Shown: piece by piece, positions 1 through 6,220 of the stretch | Layout of the letters: each line of letters begins with the position of its first letter | How positions within the stretch are numbered: position 1 is the first letter of the stretch | Source: Acidobacteriota bacterium | Lineage (GTDB): Bacteria > Acidobacteriota > Thermoanaerobaculia > Thermoanaerobaculales > Thermoanaerobaculaceae | Reading direction: 5' to 3' | Assembly: GCA_027458945.1 (NCBI GenBank) | Contig: DAIDOU010000104.1 | Location: 1-6,220 of the forward strand | DNA: 6,220 nucleotides | Made by a program: the position numbers and the translations under genes | Notes under the pieces: generated by a model | What the model was told of the DNA's origin: nothing | The model's database searches: none | The model's input: only the letters and a program-made list of their open reading frames with translations

Positions 1-501
1 CCGGACATCGGCATCGATCTCAGCCACGCCCGCGACACGGACAACGTCGTGACCACGGGGTACGGCGTAGCCATCCAGCTCCCGCTGTTCGACCGCGGCC
101 AGGGACGAGTGGCCTACGCCTCGGCGACCCGCCAGCAGCTCCATGACGATTTCGCGGCTCGGCTCTTCGCTGCGCGAGCGGACGTGGCCCAGATCCTGGC
201 CGACCTGGCCACCGTTCGAGAGCGGTTGCAGACCGCACACGCGGTGCTCCCCTCCCTGCAGGTGGTGGCCGAGGCCTACGAGAAAGCAACGGCATCCGGT
301 GCCGTGGACCTGGTCGCGGCGCAGGCCGCCCGCGCGGCGTACCTGTCACAGGCCATGGCCGTGGTGCGCCTCAGGGCGGAGCAGGCCGATCTCGGGCTCG
401 CCCTGGAAGTCGCGTCGGGATGCTACATGCCGGGAGACCCGATGAGCCCCGCCGGGGCCGCTGCAGGGGGGACGCCGCCCCACAGCGGCGATCCTCGGTG
501 A
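1..501 (+). CDS. TolC-family outer membrane efflux protein, C-terminal fragment (5' end outside window)
   Basis: The open frame runs in from the left edge, so no start is visible; 166 residues remain. The fragment opens in what looks like an outer-membrane beta strand, then shows the family's turn motif LPLFDRGQG (visible residues 27-35). A long Ala/Leu/Gln/Arg-rich helical stretch follows (about 36-135, predicted coiled coil), which matches the second helical repeat of TolC/CzcC/CusC proteins. Family knowledge: these trimers form the outer-membrane and periplasmic channel of tripartite efflux pumps or type I secretion systems, working with an adaptor and an inner-membrane pump. The LFDRGQG form of the turn is common in metal-efflux and RND-associated members, but the substrate cannot be read from this piece. 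After the helix the protein ends in a Gly/Pro/Ala-rich tail of about 40 residues with no recognisable domain. The partner genes presumably lie to the left. It converges on the isocitrate dehydrogenase gene. Confidence 0.85.
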   Translation, partial: PDIGIDLSHARDTDNVVTTGYGVAIQLPLFDRGQGRVAYASATRQQLHDDFAARLFAARADVAQILADLATVRERLQTAHAVLPSLQVVAEAYEKATASGAVDLVAAQAARAAYLSQAMAVVRLRAEQADLGLALEVASGCYMPGDPMSPAGAAAGGTPPHSGDPR

Positions 502-650
502 CCCGCGCGGAAGCTGGCGCCAATTGGCCGGCTTTCGTGCGAGGCGATCGGCCCGCGCCGGCGTCACCTTGGTCCGAAGAGACCGGCAGCGGCCGGCCGT
601 AGGCAAGCGGTGCGGGCGGAGGCGGCAAGGCGCCACCCCCGCTTGGAGGT

Positions 651-672
651 TCACCGGCCACTGTGGCCGTGA
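651..672. terminator. Imperfect hairpin between convergent genes
   Basis: The arms TCACCGGCCA (651-660) and TGGCCGTGA (664-672) pair around a three-base CTG loop with one bulged C, giving nine base pairs. It lies between the convergent TolC-family and isocitrate dehydrogenase genes, where transcripts from both sides should end. There is no T-run on either strand, so it is not a classical intrinsic terminator. It may stabilise 3' ends or act with Rho. The rest of 502-650 shows no gene or repeat that I can support. Confidence 0.3.
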
Positions 673-673
673 C

Positions 674-691
674 GGCGGGCGAGCGCCCGCC
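674..691 (-). terminator. GC-rich hairpin just past the isocitrate dehydrogenase stop codon
   Basis: A perfect 7-bp stem, GGCGGGC (674-680) with GCCCGCC (685-691), encloses the four-base loop GAGC. On the minus strand it begins five bases after the last base of the TGA stop (697-699), which is where a 3'-end hairpin of this gene should sit. It has no following U-tract, so termination is inferred from position and pairing only. In DNA this GC-rich, short stems also arise by chance. Confidence 0.4.
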
Positions 692-696
692 CCGGG

Positions 697-2928
<2,232 letters not shown>

Positions 2929-2934
2929 GGTCCG

Positions 2935-2939
2935 TCCTC
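2935..2939 (-). promoter_or_regulatory. Ribosome binding site of icd
   Basis: On the minus strand, GAGGA lies six bases upstream of the ATG whose first base is 2928. It decides the start against the longer open frame that extends upstream to 3363. Confidence 0.75.
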
Positions 2940-2973
2940 GCGGGTGGAATTTGCCGTCACAACTCGACGCCGA

Positions 2974-3003
2974 AGTGTACCCCTTCCGGACGCCGGTTGT
3001 CAG
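2974..3003 (-). promoter_or_regulatory. Predicted sigma-70-type promoter for icd
   Basis: Read on the minus strand, CTGACA (2998-3003; 5 of 6 to the -35 consensus) is followed after 18 bases by TACACT (2974-2979; 4 of 6 to the -10 consensus). Transcription would begin near 2967, leaving a leader of about 39 bases that contains the GAGGA site. The match is good for such GC-rich DNA, but consensus usage in this organism is unknown. Confidence 0.5.
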
Positions 3004-3041
3004 GCCACCCGAGGCGGCCCGCACCGCTTTCCAGGCGCTCC

Positions 3042-3070
3042 CCGGGCTTGACCGGGGCCGGGCTTGGCCG
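3042..3070 (+). repeat. Short direct repeat in the divergent icd/lpxC control region
   Basis: Two 13-base copies of CCGGGCTTGRCCG lie at 3042-3054 and 3058-3070. They match at 12 of 13 positions and are 16 bases apart start to start. The pair ends 12 bases before the GTG start of the receiver-LpxC gene and overlaps its possible -35 element. It could be a two-site operator or a small tandem duplication; no known regulator motif was recognised. Confidence 0.4.
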
Positions 3071-3076
3071 CACACT
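3048..3076 (+). promoter_or_regulatory. Weak candidate promoter for the receiver-lpxC gene
   Basis: TTGACC (3048-3053; 5 of 6 to the -35 consensus) is followed after 17 bases by CACACT (3071-3076; 3 of 6 to the -10 consensus, keeping the A at position 2 and the final T). If used, transcription would start at or next to the GTG at 3083, giving a leaderless message. That would fit the absence of a Shine-Dalgarno in front of this start. The -10 is poor, so this is a tentative call. Confidence 0.25.
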
Positions 3077-3082
3077 CGAACG

Positions 3083-4357
3083 GTGAAAGCGCTGGTGCTG
3101 ATCGTCGACGACGAGCCCGGGATCCGGACCGAGCTGGCGCACGTCCTCGAGGACGAGGGGTTCCGCACGCTGGCCACCGGAAGCGGCGCCGAGGCGCTCG
3201 AGCTGTACCGCACGCGCCGGCCCGGCGTGGTGTTCCTCGACATCTGGCTCCCGGACCGGGACGGCCTCGAGACGTTGCAGGCGATCCGCCGGCTCGACCC
3301 GGACGCGGCCGTGATCATGATCTCCGGCCACGGCAGCGCGCCGACGGCGGTCAAGGCGATCAAGCTCGGGGCGTACGACTACCTCGAGAAGCCGCTCGCC
3401 TATGCCCGCGTTCTCGAGGCGCTCACCGGGGCGCTGGCGGCCAAGGGTGGCGGCGCCCCCCTCGAGATCGCCGCGGAGCCGGAGCACGAGCGCACGTTCC
3501 TTCCGCCTCCCGGGCTGCCGCTGCTGCGGCTGGGGACGGCCCCGCAGCGGACGGTCGGCGCCGGGACGGTGATCTACGGCATCGGCCTGCACTCCGGCGG
3601 CCGCACCGGGATGACGGTGCAGCCGTTGCCGCCCGACAGCGGCATCCACTTCCTCACCTTGCCGAAGGGGACGCAGATCCCGGCGCACCTCGGCTCGGTG
3701 GCCGAGACCGAGTACGCGACCACGCTCTCCCGCGACGGCGAGAGCATCCGCACCGTCGAGCACCTGCTCGCCGCGCTGCACGCGGCCGGCATCACCAACC
3801 TGCTCGTCAAGGTGCACGGCGAGATCCCGGTGCTCGACGGCTCCGCGCTGGAGTTCTGCGAGCGGCTGGAGGCGGTCGGGGTCGAGGACCAGGGGGTGGC
3901 GCGCCGCGAGCTGGTCATCGACCGCCGCTACGAGGTGGGCGGCGCGGGGAAGAGCCTGGTGATCGAGCCGGCCGAGACGTTCTCCGTCTCCTACCGGCTG
4001 CGCTACCCGCCGCCGATCGGGGAGCAGTTCTACGACTTCGCCCTCACCGACTTCGCCGCGTTCAAGGCCGAGATCGCCCCGGCGCGCACCTTCGGCTTCA
4101 TGCGCGACCTGCCGATGATGGCCGAGCTCGGGCTCGGCACCGGCGGCCGGCTCGACAACTTCATCCTCGTCGGCGAGGACGACGTCATCAACACCGAGCT
4201 GCGCTTCCCGGACGAGTTCGTGCGCCACAAGGTCCTCGACATCATCGGCGACCTCTACCTGCTCGGCTATCCGGTGCGCGGCAAGGTCACCGCCGAGTTC
4301 ACCGGCCACCGCGACAACATCGCGCTCCAGCGCGCGATCCTCGGCGCCTCGTCGTGA
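3083..4357 (+). CDS. lpxC: Response-regulator receiver domain fused to LpxC (UDP-3-O-acyl-N-acetylglucosamine deacetylase)
   Basis: 424 residues in two parts. Residues 1-120 form a complete CheY-like receiver: acidic pair D9/D10, phospho-acceptor D53, S81 and K103. FLDIWLPDRDGLE, ISGHG and LGAYDYLEKP are most like NtrX. A Pro/Glu-rich linker (about 121-154) follows. Residues 155-424 are full-length LpxC, the cytoplasmic Zn enzyme that removes acetate from UDP-3-O-acyl-GlcNAc in the committed step of lipid A synthesis. By alignment with E. coli LpxC, zinc ligands are H227 (TVEH), H382 and D386 (HKVLDIIGD); E226, T336 (RTFGFMRD), K383, D390 and H409 (TGH) are also kept. Both halves therefore look functional. 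There is no AAA+ or DNA-binding domain. The GTG start at 3083 gives the usual receiver N-terminus MKALVLIVDDE but has no clear Shine-Dalgarno; GTG at 3095 is an alternative. No in-frame ATG, GTG or TTG occurs between M79 and V163, so a separate LpxC start is unlikely. Phosphorylation control of LpxC is inference. Confidence 0.93.
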   Translation: MKALVLIVDDEPGIRTELAHVLEDEGFRTLATGSGAEALELYRTRRPGVVFLDIWLPDRDGLETLQAIRRLDPDAAVIMISGHGSAPTAVKAIKLGAYDYLEKPLAYARVLEALTGALAAKGGGAPLEIAAEPEHERTFLPPPGLPLLRLGTAPQRTVGAGTVIYGIGLHSGGRTGMTVQPLPPDSGIHFLTLPKGTQIPAHLGSVAETEYATTLSRDGESIRTVEHLLAALHAAGITNLLVKVHGEIPVLDGSALEFCERLEAVGVEDQGVARRELVIDRRYEVGGAGKSLVIEPAETFSVSYRLRYPPPIGEQFYDFALTDFAAFKAEIAPARTFGFMRDLPMMAELGLGTGGRLDNFILVGEDDVINTELRFPDEFVRHKVLDIIGDLYLLGYPVRGKVTAEFTGHRDNIALQRAILGASS

Positions 4358-4361
4358 CGCG

Positions 4362-4384
4362 GCGCCGGCCGCGCTCGCCGGCGC
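4362..4384 (+). terminator. Perfect hairpin after the lpxC stop codon
   Basis: GCGCCGGC (4362-4369) and GCCGGCGC (4377-4384) form a perfect 8-bp stem with a seven-base loop, starting four bases after the TGA. No T-run follows, so it is a candidate for an attenuator, an mRNA 3'-end stabiliser or a weak terminator rather than a standard intrinsic terminator. It directly precedes a possible gatE promoter. Confidence 0.4.
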
Positions 4385-4386
4385 GA

Positions 4387-4395
4387 TGCTATGAT
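4387..4395 (+). promoter_or_regulatory. Extended -10 promoter motif before gatE
   Basis: TGCTATGAT holds the TGN extension (4387-4389) followed by TATGAT (4390-4395; 5 of 6 to the -10 consensus), an AT-rich island in very GC-rich DNA. No -35 match is seen, which extended -10 promoters can do without. Transcription would begin near 4402, giving a leader of about 41 bases. A 6-bp GCGCGC stem (4407-4412 with 4418-4423) lies within that leader. Confidence 0.45.
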
Positions 4396-4431
4396 CGGCG
4401 GGCCCGGCGCGCGCCCCGCGCGCTCGCACCC

Positions 4432-4436
4432 GGAGG
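4432..4436 (+). promoter_or_regulatory. Ribosome binding site of gatE
   Basis: GGAGG, a full core Shine-Dalgarno, lies six bases before GTG at 4443-4445. It supports that GTG as the start; no ATG lies at a comparable position. Confidence 0.8.
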
Positions 4437-4442
4437 CGCGGC

Positions 4443-6220
4443 GTGTCCCACGCGATCGACTACGCCCAGGTCGGCCTGATCGCCGGCCTCGAGGTCCACC
4501 AGCAGCTGCTCACCGACCGCAAGATGTTCTGCCGTTGCCCGGCGCGCCGTTACACGACGACGCACGACGGCGAGGTGCTGCGGCACATGCGGCCGACGCT
4601 GTCGGAGCTCGGCGAGTACGACGGCACCGCGCTGATGGAGTTCAAGACCAAGAAGAACATCATCTACCTGCTGCACGAGGACAACGTCTGCACCTACGAG
4701 ATGGACGACACCCCGCCGTTCCTCGTCAACCAGCAGGCGGTCGACGTGGCGATCGAGCAGTGCCTGATGCTGGGGTGCGACATCGTCGACGAGGTGCACA
4801 TCGCGCGCAAGCAGTACCTCGACGGCTCGATCCCCACCGGCTTCCAGCGCACTGCGATCGTCGGGGTCAACGGCTGGCTGCCGTTCGCCGGGCGCGAGAT
4901 CACGATCACGCAGGTGAGCGTCGAGGAGGACTCGTGCCGCGAGGTCTCCGACCGCGGCCACCTGATCGTCTGGCGCACCGACCGCCTCGGCATGCCGCTG
5001 ATCGAGACCGTGACCGGCCCCGACCTGCGCACGCCTGAGGAGGTCGAGGAGGCGATCCTGCTCATCGGCCGGGTGTGCCGCTCGACCGGCCACGTCCGCG
5101 TCGGGATCGGCGCCAGCCGCCAGGACGTCAACGTCTCGGTGCGCGGCGGTCGCCGCGTCGAGATCAAGGGGGTGCCGCAGGCGGGGTGGGCGCGCCGGCT
5201 CGTGCACGGCGAGGCCGTGCGGCAGGTGAACCTGCTCACGCTGCGCGACGAGTTGCGCCGGCGCGGCTACACGACCCCGGACGCGGTCGCGCTCGAGAGC
5301 GCCGACGTCACCGACCTGTTCGCCGCGTCGGAGATCGTCGTGCTGCGGCGCGAGCCGTGGGAGCGCTGGGTGGCGCAGGAGGAGCGGCGCCCCGGTTTCG
5401 AGCTCGGCCGCGGGGCGTTCACGGTCCGCGCCGTGCGGCTGCCGCGCCTGGTCGGGACGCTGTCGTGGCCGACGCAGCCGGAGCTGACGTTCGCGCACGA
5501 GCTCGCCGGCCGGGTCCGGGTGATCGCCGACCTCGACCAGCGCCCGATCCTGCTGCACTCGGAGAAGTGGCCCGACGAGCGCGGCGCGCTGCAGGAGCTG
5601 CGCCGGGTGCGCGCTCGGCTGCACTGCGAGGCGGACGACGCGGTGGTCGTCGTGTGGGGGCCGGAGGAGGACACCGTCACGGCCGCCGACGAGATCCGGC
5701 TGCGCTACCGCGACGCGGTGGACGGGGTCCCGAACGAGACGCGGCAGCCGTTCGCCGACGGCTCGACCGACTTCGAACGCATCCTCCCCGGTCCCGACCG
5801 GATGTACCCCGACACCGACTCCCCTCCGACCCGGGTGACGCGGGAGCGGGTCGAGGCGCTGCAGGCGGGCCTCGCCCCGCGGCCGTGGGAGCGGGAGGCG
5901 CGCTACGCCGCGGCCGGGGTCCCGACCGCGACGATCCGCTACCTGATCCGCCGCGGCGGCGCGCGCCTGGTGGACCTGGTCGTCGCCGAGGCCGGCGCCG
6001 ACCTGCGCCGCGCCTGCCTCCTGTTCGGCGAGCGCCTCGTCGGGCTGCGGCGGGCCGGCGTCGACGTCGCCGCGATCGCCCCCGAGCGCTGGGTCGAGCT
6101 GCTGCGGGCGTTCGCCGCGACGCCGGTCCTCTGGGAGGCGTGGGAGGGGATCGTGCGCGCCCTGGCGGCGAACCCGGAGGTGGCGGTGGCGGAGTTCCTG
6201 GCCGCGGCGCGGCTCGGAAG
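4443..6220 (+). CDS. gatE: Glu-tRNA(Gln) amidotransferase subunit E (GatE), C-terminus outside window
   Basis: GatE works with the amidase GatD to convert Glu-tRNA(Gln) into Gln-tRNA(Gln) in the cytoplasm; GatE is the kinase/transamidase and tRNA-binding subunit. 592 residues are visible without a stop; archaeal GatE has roughly 620-640, so a short C-terminal piece is missing. The GatB/GatE cradle occupies about 1-270: GLEVHQQ (15-21), FCRCP (29-33), YLDGSIPTGFQRT (125-137), VEEDSCRE, DRLGMPLIETVTGPD (180-194) and SRQDVNVSVRGGRRVEIKG (225-243). About 275-410 fits the AspRS-like GAD insertion that separates GatE from GatB. Then come GVPNETR (428-434) and the GatE hallmark FERILPGPDRMYPDTD (444-459), and an Arg/Ala-rich helical tail that begins the YqeY-like domain. 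The GTG start has a GGAGG site. GatD is not in the window and may lie to the right. The family is best known from archaea, yet the neighbours are bacterial. GatB is the main alternative, but the insertion and PGPDRMYPDTD argue against it. Confidence 0.93.
   Translation, partial: MSHAIDYAQVGLIAGLEVHQQLLTDRKMFCRCPARRYTTTHDGEVLRHMRPTLSELGEYDGTALMEFKTKKNIIYLLHEDNVCTYEMDDTPPFLVNQQAVDVAIEQCLMLGCDIVDEVHIARKQYLDGSIPTGFQRTAIVGVNGWLPFAGREITITQVSVEEDSCREVSDRGHLIVWRTDRLGMPLIETVTGPDLRTPEEVEEAILLIGRVCRSTGHVRVGIGASRQDVNVSVRGGRRVEIKGVPQAGWARRLVHGEAVRQVNLLTLRDELRRRGYTTPDAVALESADVTDLFAASEIVVLRREPWERWVAQEERRPGFELGRGAFTVRAVRLPRLVGTLSWPTQPELTFAHELAGRVRVIADLDQRPILLHSEKWPDERGALQELRRVRARLHCEADDAVVVVWGPEEDTVTAADEIRLRYRDAVDGVPNETRQPFADGSTDFERILPGPDRMYPDTDSPPTRVTRERVEALQAGLAPRPWEREARYAAAGVPTATIRYLIRRGGARLVDLVVAEAGADLRRACLLFGERLVGLRRAGVDVAAIAPERWVELLRAFAATPVLWEAWEGIVRALAANPEVAVAEFLAAARLG

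Noticed and set aside
2929..3363. 145-residue N-terminal extension of isocitrate dehydrogenase on the minus strand, continuing the frame upstream to 3363
   Set aside because: The family N-terminus starts at the ATG at 2928 with a good ribosome binding site. The extension overlaps the control region and the receiver coding region on the other strand and resembles no domain.
4406..4415. Self-complementary GGCGCGCGCC in the gatE leader
   Set aside because: Short GC-only palindromes are expected by chance at this base composition; nothing else supports a binding site.
2957..4429. 490-residue minus-strand open frame antisense to the receiver-LpxC gene
   Set aside because: It repeats the Arg/Asp/Leu/Val shadow composition, contains no recognisable motif and lies opposite a complete enzyme gene.
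3064..4479. 471-residue plus-strand open frame in another frame over the receiver-LpxC gene
   Set aside because: It is Arg/Ala/Pro-rich out-of-frame translation of the same coding DNA with no domain.
4389..5624. 411-residue minus-strand open frame antisense to gatE
   Set aside because: It is a low-complexity shadow opposite gatE, which is supported by many conserved motifs.

Overview
The window looks like a high-GC chromosome segment from a Gram-negative (diderm, lipopolysaccharide-making) bacterium. The evidence is an outer-membrane TolC-type efflux fragment, an LpxC lipid A enzyme with all its catalytic residues, GTG starts on two genes, and long antisense shadow reading frames of the kind seen only in very GC-rich DNA. 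The last gene is GatE, a translation enzyme best known from archaea, so this is probably a deep-branching lineage or metagenomic bacterium rather than a standard model proteobacterium. I cannot name the phylum from sequence alone; Acidobacteriota or a similar high-GC phylum is a guess.

Layout. (1) 1-501, plus strand: C-terminal part of a TolC-family outer-membrane efflux protein, cut by the window edge. (2) 502-696: a convergent intergenic region with two neighbouring hairpins close to the end of the next gene. (3) 697-2928, minus strand: a complete 743-residue monomeric NADP-dependent isocitrate dehydrogenase with a good ribosome binding site and a credible promoter. (4) 2929-3082: a 154-base divergent regulatory region with a 13-base near-perfect direct repeat. 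(5) 3083-4357, plus strand: a 424-residue protein that joins an intact NtrX-like response-regulator receiver domain to a complete LpxC deacetylase. (6) 4358-4442: a short gap with a perfect 8-bp hairpin followed by an extended -10 promoter motif and a strong Shine-Dalgarno. (7) 4443 to the right edge, plus strand: GatE, subunit E of the archaeal-type Glu-tRNA(Gln) amidotransferase, 592 residues visible and cut at the C-terminus.

The most interesting item is the receiver-LpxC fusion. LpxC catalyses the committed step of lipid A synthesis and is normally a single-domain enzyme controlled by proteolysis in E. coli. Here it carries its own phospho-acceptor domain, with no DNA-binding or AAA+ part, which suggests that a histidine kinase may tune lipid A synthesis directly at the enzyme. 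The other genes are housekeeping (TCA cycle, tRNA charging) or envelope functions and do not form an obvious single pathway. No tRNA, rRNA, CRISPR, insertion sequence or phage gene was seen.
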